Below, piece by piece: positions 22,947-32,380 of a stretch of 64,000 nucleotides of DNA. The position numbers were made by a program, and so were the translations under genes. The first letter of the stretch is position 1, and each line of letters begins with the position of its first letter. The notes under the pieces are model-generated. The model made no database searches. It was not told where the DNA came from and was given only the letters and a program-made list of their open reading frames with translations. The stretch is from Strongylocentrotus droebachiensis. Taxonomy: Eukaryota; Echinodermata; Echinoidea; Camarodonta; Strongylocentrotidae. The stretch spans positions 1 to 64,000 of the forward strand of contig JAVYIG010006818.1 in NCBI GenBank assembly GCA_035222895.1, in the 5' to 3' direction.

Positions 22947-23551
22947 ATAAGCCAGGTAGGCCAAGTCTCACTGGAGCCGGTTGCGAGGGATTCCTTCGGG
23001 CTGAGGGAGAGTTTATGTGGAGTGGTCTGAAGGTGGTTAGACCACAAAGTCATCCTTTGGTTGTGAGGGCTAGTATTAAGAGGCTCTACAGAGTGCAGAA
23101 AGCTGTGTCTGGATTTGAGCCGCTTGCCCACTGGCTGTTGTTCGAAGAGTGGGTGGAGTGGATTGTTTTCTTGTTTGTCCTTTTCTTTCTGGGACAAGAC
23201 CAACCTTCTGACGTGTGGAGGGGCAATACCGCAGAGCGGGTAGATGTCTTCTACTTTAGTTGGCCTAAGGCATCCAGTGATCGCTCTGCAAGAAGAATTT
23301 AGAGCTGGGTCAATCTTGTGTGCATGGGCCGACCTACTCCATACTGGTGATGCATACTCCGCAGCAGAGAAGCAAAGCGCGAGGGCTGTCGTCCGGATTG
23401 TTCTGACATCAGTCCCCCAGTTGGTGTTGGCTAGCTTCTTGAGGATGCTGTTGCGGGCTCCAACTTTTGCCTTTGTGTTGGCAATGCGGTTCTTGTAGAT
23501 AAGGGAGCGATCGAGTGTGACGCCTAAGTAGACTGGGTTGGGAGTGTTTGG
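22947..23551 (-). pseudogene. LINE reverse transcriptase C-terminal fragment
   Basis: The minus frame reads YLGVTLDRSLIYKNRI, then ALALCFSAAEYASPVWSRSA and CRAITGCLRPTKVEDIYPL, the thumb and C-terminal region common to jockey-like and CR1-like LINEs. The polymerase active site is absent because of 5' truncation. Coding resumes beyond the foldback insertion, where 22,250 down to about 22,070 reads LNRLRTGYGRCRVLM and an ECGQEQTMEHLLVCPLL zinc-knuckle block. Confidence 0.75.
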
Positions 23552-23683
23552 GAGATCGAATTGTGATTGGGCGATCACTTTTGGGACTTTAAACCTCAAT
23601 CTGATTGTCTGTCAAAGGTCGGTGGGAATTTCCAGTACCTAAAAATAGACTGCCAAACTAGATACATACAATTATCATGTATA

Positions 23684-24679
23684 CCGTGTGTCTCAAAAAA
23701 AACGTAACACTTTTGAAATGGTTGCCAAATTGAGCATATATAATTTTATGAAAAAATGTTGATATGTATGGAAAGCTAAAGGACCAACCTTTCATATGAT
23801 ATGAAAAAATTGAAAAAAAAATCATGCTTCGATGAACAGTGTTCACTTAAGTTAGAGGTATGAAAATGGGCCTGCGCAGGATTTTTCCTTCCAATTTTGG
23901 ACAGGTAAGTTACTTTTAGCATACAAAATAAGTTTGATATGAGATATTCATGATCGATGGATTAAGAGTTAAAAGGATGTTTTGAATACCAGTCCTTTCT
24001 CTCTGTCATTTATCAATCCCCAAACACCACCCCTGCCACACACACACACACACACACACACCAACTTCCACTCCCATCTTATTGTATCATTGATCTGGTA
24101 GATGTGAACAGGATGAAGGAAGAATGGGAAAATGTTAAATTGAAATACCGTATTCAAAATCATAATTGACATTATGCAACCCACTCTCCTCCCCCCCACA
24201 ACCTTTTCCCATCCCATCACCTACCCCTTGCCTTTTCTTTATCAGTTTTCTTCCGTAAGTTTGGTGGATCATCAATCACATTTTATTCAGGTTTTATGAA
24301 TGACCCAAACATGTAATAGCTAAGTACATCATTCATTATGCATTGAAAATACCAGAATTCGAGGTATTCAAAATATCCTTTTGATTCAAAATATCCTTTT
24401 GATCCATCGATCATGAATATCTCATATCGACCTTATTTTGTAAGTTACAAGTAATTTACCTGTCCAAAATTGGAAGGAAAAATCCTGCGCAGGCCCATTT
24501 TCATACCTCTAACTTAAGTGAACACTGTCCATCGAAGCATGATTTTTTTTTAATTTTTTCATATCATATGAAAGGTTGGTCCTTTAGCTTTCCATACATA
24601 TAGACATTTTTTCATAAAATTATATATGCTCAATTTGGCAACCATTTCAAAAGTGTTACGTTTTTTTTGAGACACACGG
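23684..24679. mobile_element. 996-bp mariner-type foldback element
   Basis: The ends are CCGTGTGTCTCAAAAAAAAC and its inverse, next to TA on each side. The arms are very long: text around AGTGTTACG, GTTGCCAAATTGAGCATATA and CATATCATATGAAAGGTTGG, and on through GGAAGGAAAAATCCTGCGCAGG, is repeated inverted, together more than 250 bases per arm. Unit 1 at 4,822-4,834 reads ATGTATATAGTAC, exactly the sequence expected with the element and one TA removed. The centre has a CA run (24,040-24,060). No transposase. Confidence 0.85.
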
Positions 24680-24681
24680 TA

Positions 24682-27053
24682 TAGTACTTAATGCAACACT
24701 ATCGTAAAGGCAAACCGTTTACATGTTTCCTGATTTCATATAACGCCTAGGTCGATACGTACAGTAGTTGAGGGAAAAGAGGTGAGTGAATTAAAATGTC
24801 GGTGTCATTTCCAAGAGAAATTTGGTGACATTTTTCAATACTTTCGTTTTACATTGACGTATATAAACTATAGTATAGCAGACTTCCAGACACTTTTGAG
24901 TTTGTATCTGGTTTATAAAATCATCATTTTCCTTAGACCGAAATAATTAGACTGGTCTAGATCACTGAACTCTTCGCTACATGGTATAGAATTCAGTAGT
25001 CTCGATGTCTTTGAGGTGATTAATTGAGAGCGATTGAGCTAACAACAAGATGAGAATAACCGGTGTTTAAAATCATGTTGGTAAACCATGTAAAAACAGG
25101 CTGCAACCCCTGTAAGAAAACAGATATTTGAAACCAGACCATAAGACATTAATGTGCTTGATCGTGAACCCGGAAGTAACGTTACTTGCATTAGAAAACT
25201 TGTTATCTTATTGATATCGCTCATAAGTATAACTTCTCAGTGTTTGTTTGTCCTGGTATGTTGTTGTGAGTTGAATTACAAAGTTGTCATGCATTATTAT
25301 TCGTACATGACGTAGATAATTATGAATACACATGGGAAATATTTCAGGTTATTATGCGATTCTTAATATAGCTAACATTTTAGCTAATGATTCTGCCAAA
25401 CCAGAGCAAAATAATTTCCTCTGTACAATCATGTTCATTAAAAAAAAAGAAGATATACCTGTGTGCATGTTTATAGTACTGCTTAATATTAATACAACAT
25501 GTTGCCTGTTAAGTTTTAGAGCTGTTCAAAGCCTAAATTCTATGTTAAAAAAAAGATCATGATTATCAAGGGCCGCGATTTCTTTTCATGACCGGGGCGA
25601 CGAAATGCGAGGGACATTGGCGTCATGAGCAAAAATTGTTTATTTTTAATTTTTAGGGGGGGGGGCTAAAGTATTAGTGATCAGGTACAGCGTATAGCCA
25701 GAGAAGCGAGTGGAGCGTAAATGAGCACACTTTGAGCATATTTTGATATAGTATTTGTGCCACTGGCAGGTCACTAAATGGCGTGGGGCCCAAGGGGGGG
25801 GGGGGGGGGGGTTAAACCGCCGAAACCCCCTAGATCCGCCCTGGAATGTTCATTTTTGTAGCACTGTTCCATTTCTATAATTATTGATCTTGTAAATATA
25901 CAGTGTAAACTGTGCTTACGTGATACCAACGGAATACAGGTTTTCTACAATATTATTTTACTTGTACATTTTGAAGGATATTATGCGAGGGAGATTAGCG
26001 ACCGAGTGAGAAGTTTTTTGCATTTTTATTAGTCTAAACGCTGCACTCTTTGGCCCTCCAGAGCCTAAAAGTGTGTTGCAGTTTTTGTTCAGTATTTGCT
26101 ATACATTTTTGTTGTTGTACTTTTTCAAATTTTCGGGGGGGGGGGGGACGTGTCCCCCCGTCCCCCTGGGATCACCGCCCCTGATGTTTATCAATATCTG
26201 CATTTTGCGAATTTGTAATACTAGGTGTCCGGCCCGTATTGACTTATATACACACCAGAGAGAGAGAGAGGGGTTTGGGTGGGGGGGGGGGGGGTGCTTT
26301 AAAAAATCCGGTCCTTATCGACTTAACACACCGGAGATAGGGGGTGCCTAAATAACACTGAGTGGGGGGTGGGGCGGGGAACCACTTCCCTGGTATGACA
26401 TCATCATCAATATATGACACTTGGTTTCAGATTAATAAAGAAATCATATAATTTTTTCTTCTTCCAATGACAAAGTGCTAAAATGCGAATGGTAAACCAT
26501 TTCTGAGACTTATATTTAATTTTTTGTTTAATTTTTGGCTAAAGCCAGAGTAATAATATGACTGCAGTTTGCAGGGTCCTCAGGGAGAACAACATTCATA
26601 CTTATGATGATTATTGTTACTTTTGTTGGTATGAATATCATCATTGTCATTATTAGTATTGATATTTTCATTATAACTATTGCTATTGCTATTGTTATCG
26701 TTACTATTAATATCATTATTATTATCATTATTATTAATATTATCATCATTATTATTAATGTTATTATTATCATTATTATTAATATTATTATTATAATTTC
26801 TCCATTATACTGTACAGTGACCGAAGAGCGACAAAAGAAATAGTTTTTTTTAAAGGTTAAAGGTTTAACATAACTTACTTTCATCAAGAAACAACATAAC
26901 AATTATAAAGAAATATAATATTGTGCGCGCGCTGTATTCTGTATGGGAAAGGGGTGCGAAAAATGAAGAAAAAAAAACACTCTTTAATAATATCAGATGA
27001 GTCAAAGCTACACTCATCATTATGTTTTTTCCTTTTCCTCATCTCGTATTCCT
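24682..27053. other. Unit 2 spacer with G-rich insertions and microsatellite
   Basis: Collinear with about 4,830-7,390. Poly-G segments with GGATC-like ends (about 25,570-25,846, ending CTAGATCCGCCCTG; and about 26,130-26,182, ending GGGATCACCGCCCCTG) are absent from unit 1. A G run with ACACCGGAG text lies near 26,250-26,345, and an ATT/ATC microsatellite at 26,605-26,810. The MITE at 5,923 of unit 1 has no counterpart here. No gene. Confidence 0.6.
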
Positions 27054-27057
27054 GTAG
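27054..27057 (+). other. 3' splice acceptor ahead of TRIM 2 start codon
   Basis: A pyrimidine-rich tract at about 27,024-27,053 ends in GTAG ten bases before the ATG, as in unit 1 at 7,391-7,394. Confidence 0.6.
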
Positions 27058-27067
27058 AATTCGAATC

Positions 27068-28894
27068 ATGGCTGATGCATTTAAGAATGTCATTGTTCAG
27101 AGTCTGGAGTGTCCTGTATGTCTGAATACCTTCACCGATCCCAAGATCCTATCTTGTTCTCACACCTATTGCAAGACCTGTCTGGATAACCTCTTGGAAT
27201 TCTATGGTAACGACCAGATGCTCCGATGTCCTGTTTGCAGAGCTGAAACCCAGGTCCAAAACCAAGATGTCAGCAAATTGCCGGCCAATTTAGCTTTGAA
27301 GTCTCTCATAGAGGACGTAAAGAAGCAATTTCAGTTTTGCACGAACTGTGAATCCGAGGACCAACCCCAAGCTGTTGTCTACTGTCAAGACTGTGGCATG
27401 TATCTCTGTATCACTTGCCACAACAAACACTCTCAGTGGCAAAACTTCATCAGTCATGAGGTCTTAGCCATGAGTGAAATCCTATCAGGGAAGGTGTCAG
27501 TACGTAGGTACCGTAAATGCAGGAAACACCCGAAAGAAGATGAGGAGTGTTTCTGTTCCGACTGCAGGAGATTTGCCTGCTTCAGGTGTGTTGTAATGGA
27601 GCATACAAACGTAGGACATCGGGTCATCGAGGCAGCTGTGTATGAAAGCAGCCATATGAAGAGTATCGAGGACCTCAAATCCAAGGCGGACAAGAAAAGC
27701 TCTTGCTTTCAGAAATACGTTGATTTCATTGATGAACAGAAGGAGCATGTGAGCAATGTTCAGAAGCGGTGTACAGACGATATCAAAAAAGCATATGAAG
27801 ATCTAGTCCGGCAGGTGACAGAGAAGAAAGAAATCCTCATTGGCGAAGTCAAGGGTAGGACCGAAGGAGTAGAGAAAGAACTGGACGAAATGAAGAAATC
27901 GGCTGAGGAGCACATCACACACTTGACCACCATAGCTGACCTGGTAACCAATAGGACAAAGGTACCGTCAGATATGGATGCTTTGGCTGCACACGACACT
28001 CTATGTCAAGACTTACAAGAGGCTTTGAAACGAGAAGATCCTGACTACAAGCAGCCGAGGCAATCGAGCAAGAAAGGACAAGGTGTCAGTTTTAAGAGAA
28101 ACGTTGAAATGGACGAGTTAGGTCTTGGTAAGATCGTAAATGCAGTTGCAAAGATCATCGCTTTGCCTTCTAAGGATAGCATGAATACCATGGTTAGTAC
28201 GTCAGACGATGGGATGGCAGTAGGATGTAGTACAGGAAAAATGGAAATCTTCTCTGCAGATGGTCAGCACCAGCAGAAAGTTTTCAAGGAAGATAAGATT
28301 CTTGGAGTAGGGTTCCTCTCTGATGATCGGTGTGCTATACTTGATGGCTCAAACAATATAACACTGTACACATTAGAGTACACAAAGTTGAATGTATCTT
28401 TTGAGACTCTGGGACAGGATGAAGGTGGATTTGCTAGCCTAACTGTAGACAGTGATGGTCAGATTTATGTTAGCTACAGGAAAGCCCAGAAGATCCAGGT
28501 ATTCTCACTAGCAGGTGGGAAGGCGATCAGGGAGATACCATGTGATGGGTACGAACCTCTGCAGATTAGTAGTTATAATGATTACTTGATCATTGAATCT
28601 TGTGATACAATACGATTGATTGACAAACAAGGTGTTGTAAAATATAAATTAACAAAATTAGGTCATTATCTACACGCGGCTGTGTCTCAAGGGAACACAA
28701 TCCTGATAGCCACGTTGAATTACGATGCAGCTTTGGTCAGCATTGATGAGTACACTAATGGGCTGAAGCATGTCCAGAACCTCGTCATTGATTACAAGAT
28801 TGAGAAGCCCAAGAGAAATTGGTACTCTCTCCAGCAGTACCGATCAGGAGAAATCGCTTTCTGTACTGCTGATAGACTATATATATTCCACTGA
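27068..28894 (+). CDS. TRIM family protein, tandem paralogue
   Basis: 608 aa, same length as the paralogue at 7,405-9,231 with no gaps; by hand I count about 64 differing residues (about 89-90% identity). The RING ligands C15, C18, C30, H32, C35, C38, C54, C57 and both B-boxes are intact, so it should be catalytically competent. Differences thin out in the zinc domains and crowd in the C-terminal propeller-like part, notably around GYEPLQISSYNDYL (in the other copy GYIPEQIASYHDHL) and the final 25 residues. The open frame extends upstream to 26,921, but that extension crosses the splice acceptor and is not conserved, so MADAF is taken as the start. Product: probable cytosolic E3 ubiquitin ligase; substrate unknown. 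A MITE lies 41 bases past the stop. Confidence 0.9.
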   Translation: MADAFKNVIVQSLECPVCLNTFTDPKILSCSHTYCKTCLDNLLEFYGNDQMLRCPVCRAETQVQNQDVSKLPANLALKSLIEDVKKQFQFCTNCESEDQPQAVVYCQDCGMYLCITCHNKHSQWQNFISHEVLAMSEILSGKVSVRRYRKCRKHPKEDEECFCSDCRRFACFRCVVMEHTNVGHRVIEAAVYESSHMKSIEDLKSKADKKSSCFQKYVDFIDEQKEHVSNVQKRCTDDIKKAYEDLVRQVTEKKEILIGEVKGRTEGVEKELDEMKKSAEEHITHLTTIADLVTNRTKVPSDMDALAAHDTLCQDLQEALKREDPDYKQPRQSSKKGQGVSFKRNVEMDELGLGKIVNAVAKIIALPSKDSMNTMVSTSDDGMAVGCSTGKMEIFSADGQHQQKVFKEDKILGVGFLSDDRCAILDGSNNITLYTLEYTKLNVSFETLGQDEGGFASLTVDSDGQIYVSYRKAQKIQVFSLAGGKAIREIPCDGYEPLQISSYNDYLIIESCDTIRLIDKQGVVKYKLTKLGHYLHAAVSQGNTILIATLNYDAALVSIDEYTNGLKHVQNLVIDYKIEKPKRNWYSLQQYRSGEIAFCTADRLYIFH

Positions 28895-28935
28895 AAAATT
28901 GGATGACCTCCCTGCTCCTTCTTAATCGCACTGTA

Positions 28936-29556
28936 CACTCTTAGAAAAAAGGGTGCAAAAAAGGGTGCAAAATAAGAGTTTTCACCCTTTACATAAAAAT
29001 GAACCCTATCGACCAAAAAAGGGTGCAAAATATAAGTTTGCATATTGCATGCATATTCATGATTACTTTCTACGTGTTCACATAAAAATACATTTATCAA
29101 GGTTTGTTAAGCAAATTATGACAATGCACATCAATTTTGTGATTTGTATTTTCCTTTGGCAATCATTAACCAATAGATTATTTTATCTGATCATGTTACA
29201 ATTACATTCACGTTTTAGCAACAGATATATTGATTATTTGATTACTAACCAAGAAACATCATGCATGTTTAATATGTATTTGTGTACGAGCAAATTTTCC
29301 CAGTATTCCTCGATGATGGGTGCAGGATTGCACCTTTTAAAGGGTGCAGGATTGAACCCCTAAAGGTGCTGCTATTGCATCGGTTTGCACCCCTAATGGA
29401 GCAGGATTGAACCATTAAGGGTACTAACATGTCTTCTAAATGGTGCAATCTGGCACCCTCTTAAAGGGTGCAGGATTTAACCCCTAAAGGTGCTGCTATT
29501 GTTGCATCGGTTTGCACCCCTAAAGGTGCATACGTGCACCATTTTTTCTTAGTGTG
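28936..29556. mobile_element. MITE with GGGTGCA repeats in TRIM 2 3' region
   Basis: TA flanks both sides (28,934-28,935; 29,557-29,558). The ends CACTCTTAGAAAAAAGGGTG and CACACTAAGAAAAAATGGTG (inverted) match with three differences in 22 bases. Near both ends the motif AAAGGGTGCA or its inverse is repeated many times (for example 28,950, 28,962, 29,020, 29,338, 29,465 and 29,510). Unit 1 has no insertion here. No coding capacity. Confidence 0.8.
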
Positions 29557-29558
29557 TA

Positions 29559-30700
29559 TGATAACACTATCTTCAGGCCCGTAGGAAGACAATGAGGGAG
29601 GGGGTGCGATGTGTGCGACTAGTCCTCTTTTATCTGGTCAAAACAGGCAGGCTAAACAAATGAGAATAACATCACATTTTGTTGAAAAATGGATCCATCC
29701 CCTTTTTCAAAAACCTCCAACAGGCCTGGTTTTTGTGACTTCATAAAGAGTATATAACACACAGTGGAATCACTTATATCTGGAACTAGGTAAAATGGAG
29801 TTCTAGTGACTGTTTCAGAAATGGCATCTCTTGATCATGTTAATCAATTTGAATGATTGAACCTTTCTAAATTATAAAAAGTAACATTTCTTTTATTTTA
29901 CTTCTGATGTGTTTATCTTTCAAGATTTTTGTTGTTGATAATAACTTTACATGTGAATCTCACTTTTTGGGGGTAGCTGTTGTAAATATAAAAATGATGT
30001 AGACTTAATTTAATTGTGGATTAAACGATTATTTTATAACCATCCTATTCATTATGGAAACTAAGTGATCGTATTGCCGTGTAATACAATGCCAATTTTA
30101 TTTTATTTATCATTTCTACAATGTATTTCAGACAACATTCCGATTAATCAAAATATATTCTATTTCTTACTCAGAATTATTAGAGCAAATGCGACTTTTT
30201 CATAAAAATGTCTATGTCTACAAGTTTCTCGAGTGGTGTGCTAAAGAGTTTCAGAGTTTTAAAAATCGACCTTTTCATCATATGATATAATTATGTTGTA
30301 AAGCAATTGTCGAACCAAATGTCAAACCTTGCAGTTTTTTTTTGTCGAAAATTTTCATAAAATTGGTCCAGATACCCTTAATAAATCTACTGGGGCCACG
30401 TTAAGCCAAGATTGACGACAAAAGATGAAACTTGGCCTGATTGGCTACTGTAAGTTTTTGTCAATTTTTTCGAAGTTTGATGAAATTTGTCCCAAGATGC
30501 TCTTTTGACCAGCTTTGTCACATTTACCCGAAATTGATGGGAAACAAAACAAAACATGAAAACTGGCCCGATTAAGAAAATGTATTTTTTGCCAAAAATT
30601 CTAAACTAAAGTAGGCCTAAGCCCTTGATGTTTTTTTTTTTGTGTCGAAAGTGTATGTTTTTCGAACTCTCATGAAATTGGTCACAAATTCCGGTACCGA
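29559..30700. other. 3' flank of TRIM 2, no gene
   Basis: Matches 9,270-9,800 at first and then diverges from unit 1. Nothing coding or structured was seen in 30,100-30,700 beyond AT-rich sequence with some similarity to the array tail. Confidence 0.5.
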
Positions 30701-31644
30701 CCAACCCAGATGGATGATACAAATAATAATGAAAATGGAAATGTGTGATTTTCAACCAATATAATGAACTATCCAATTGAAGTTTTTGTCCTCGACCAGC
30801 TGGGATCAAGTTTAACCGAGAGTAATGAAATAATATGTTTGGCTTAAAATGCTGAATTGTAACCCCTTTAAGTGTTTGTCGATGATTGATTTTTTGAAAT
30901 ACATTTTCAAGAAATTTGGCCCGATTTTGTTTCTTCTACCATCTGAGGTCGCGTCGACTCCGGATCGATTAAAAAACGTGAAAATCGGCCAGATTGAAAT
31001 TCTCGATTAAATGCTTTTCAATTTTTTATGAAATTGGTCCCGAAACCCTTTTTACAATCAAGTTGGGTTCGAAGTTTTATGAACTTTTCCCTAAATTCCT
31101 TTTTTTACCAACAGGGGTCGTATTTAGCCAGGATTGATGACCAATCATGAAAATCTTAATGACAGAATTGCATTTTTTTCACAATCGGACAGTTTATATC
31201 CGGGCAAGAGAAATCGATCTGCCCCGCCGGTATACCTGTCTACGCATATACAAAACTCAGCCACGTAGAAATTCAAGAAATATATCTGGCCCGCCTGACA
31301 AAATGATTAGGAGCCCCTGGTCTATTAGAGTCTAGGCGATCTAAACTCTTTTGGTTGGTCTCTTGAATAGTGTTGTGTATTAGGTAGGGAGCGCGAATAA
31401 GTTTTTGGTAACCCAGAAGATTCTAAAATCTTGGGAATGAATTGACGATTGATTTTTTTGTTGTCCTCACTGCAAGAAAACTCTTTGTAAATCCGGGAAA
31501 GTATCATCAACCTGACGGTTAGTTCGAAACCTTAGTTTATGAATAAAAGATGACATATTCTTTAACTGTGTCTCTGTTTCTTTCTGAGCAGTTGTGACAA
31601 AAAGAAATGAAAAAAATAGAAACGGGAGAGAAAGATGGGGGGTG

Positions 31645-31690
<46 letters not shown>
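30700..31690. repeat. Array tail, copy C (right end of array)
   Basis: Matches copies A and B from the block ATGGATGATA to the GA microsatellite (31,640-31,684). Beyond this point the sequence is unlike the start of units 1 and 2, so the tandem array stops here. Confidence 0.7.
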
Positions 31691-32374
31691 AAGATCTTCC
31701 TTGAATCCAATCCAAATTCTCAATTGAAAAATACGAGTTTCTTTTAGTAATAATTTTCCTATTCCTTCCTCTTCACAATGCCTCAGTTTATTTTCTTTCA
31801 GAATCCTACTTCTCAATCTAGAAAAATGACTACTTTTGCCATAACTTTGAAGGGGACCATTCGCCAAAAACTTCTGCTTTATATTTATGCAGTTCTATAC
31901 TGGTATACTGTATTAAGATGTGGCAAGTTTACAAATGAAAACCAATCAAAATTCTACTTGAAGTAAAGGTAGAGTCCGCAGTCAGGTGCATACAGGAGTC
32001 TTTGGTCCGTTTTTTAACGATTCATTTTAACTCCACTGTGGGTCTCAATTCATGTGTAAGAACAAAATTAAGATATCAGACTAATCTCCTTTGTTAAAAC
32101 CCGATAAAAAAGAAGAAACAAGTTTAAGCCTAGATTTTAAGAGATTACAGGCTTTATGTTTGAGCCTCGTTAATAAAATCACGATTATCCTTTATGCTCT
32201 TTCATCAAACAAATTGACATTCTCATAGTTTTATGGGGACAAGTTTTGTTTAAACCTAGATTATTATGGGTCCCATTAATCTGATAAGATTTGTGTCTTA
32301 TCTCATTTAAATAACAGTTATAAACAAAACACAATAACAAAATATAAAATACACAATATTTCAATTTGAAATAG
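31691..32374. other. Intergenic gap, nothing recognised
   Basis: AT-rich sequence between the array and the converging minus-strand gene. No repeat pair, RNA gene or credible frame was seen. Confidence 0.5.
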
Positions 32375-32380
32375 TTTATT
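32375..32380 (-). terminator. Possible polyadenylation signal of the BAHCC1/TNRC18-like gene
   Basis: AATAAA on the minus strand, 2.7 kb downstream of the stop at 35,088. A long 3' UTR would suit the AT-rich, gene-free stretch between, but other TTTATT hexamers exist and no transcript data are available. Confidence 0.25.

Larger units (their letters stand above)
19893..23551 (-). mobile_element. 5'-truncated LINE carrying nested elements
   Basis: GAGATTGAATT (19,882-19,892) and GAGATCGAATT (23,552-23,562) flank the insertion as an 11-bp target duplication with one mismatch; unit 1 has a single GACATCGAATT at about 4,696-4,708. On the minus strand the element runs from reverse-transcriptase C-terminal coding to a tail GATAAGAAGAAGAA. 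It is interrupted by a foldback element at about 22,250-22,946, by a TIR element at 21,119-21,819 and by a + strand LINE 3' end at about 20,684-21,110. Confidence 0.7.
16770..31690. repeat. Tandem segmental duplication, unit 2
   Basis: Collinear with 1,430-12,440. Foldback segment 16,770-17,460, TA-flanked element 17,467-18,098, spacer, microsatellite 26,605-26,810, TRIM gene 27,068-28,894, 3' flank, and array tail copy C ending about 31,690. It is longer than unit 1 because of insertions at 18,497, 19,893, 23,684, about 25,570-26,180 and 28,936. No third foldback segment follows copy C, so the array ends here on the right. Confidence 0.8.

Noticed and set aside
26921-27067. 49-codon N-terminal extension of TRIM 2
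   Set aside because: It crosses a clear splice acceptor at 27,054-27,057, and the paralogue is not open in this frame.
31467-31867. Ser/Leu-rich frames and 56,687-57,266 frames
   Set aside because: These come from GA or CT microsatellites and have no recognisable domain.
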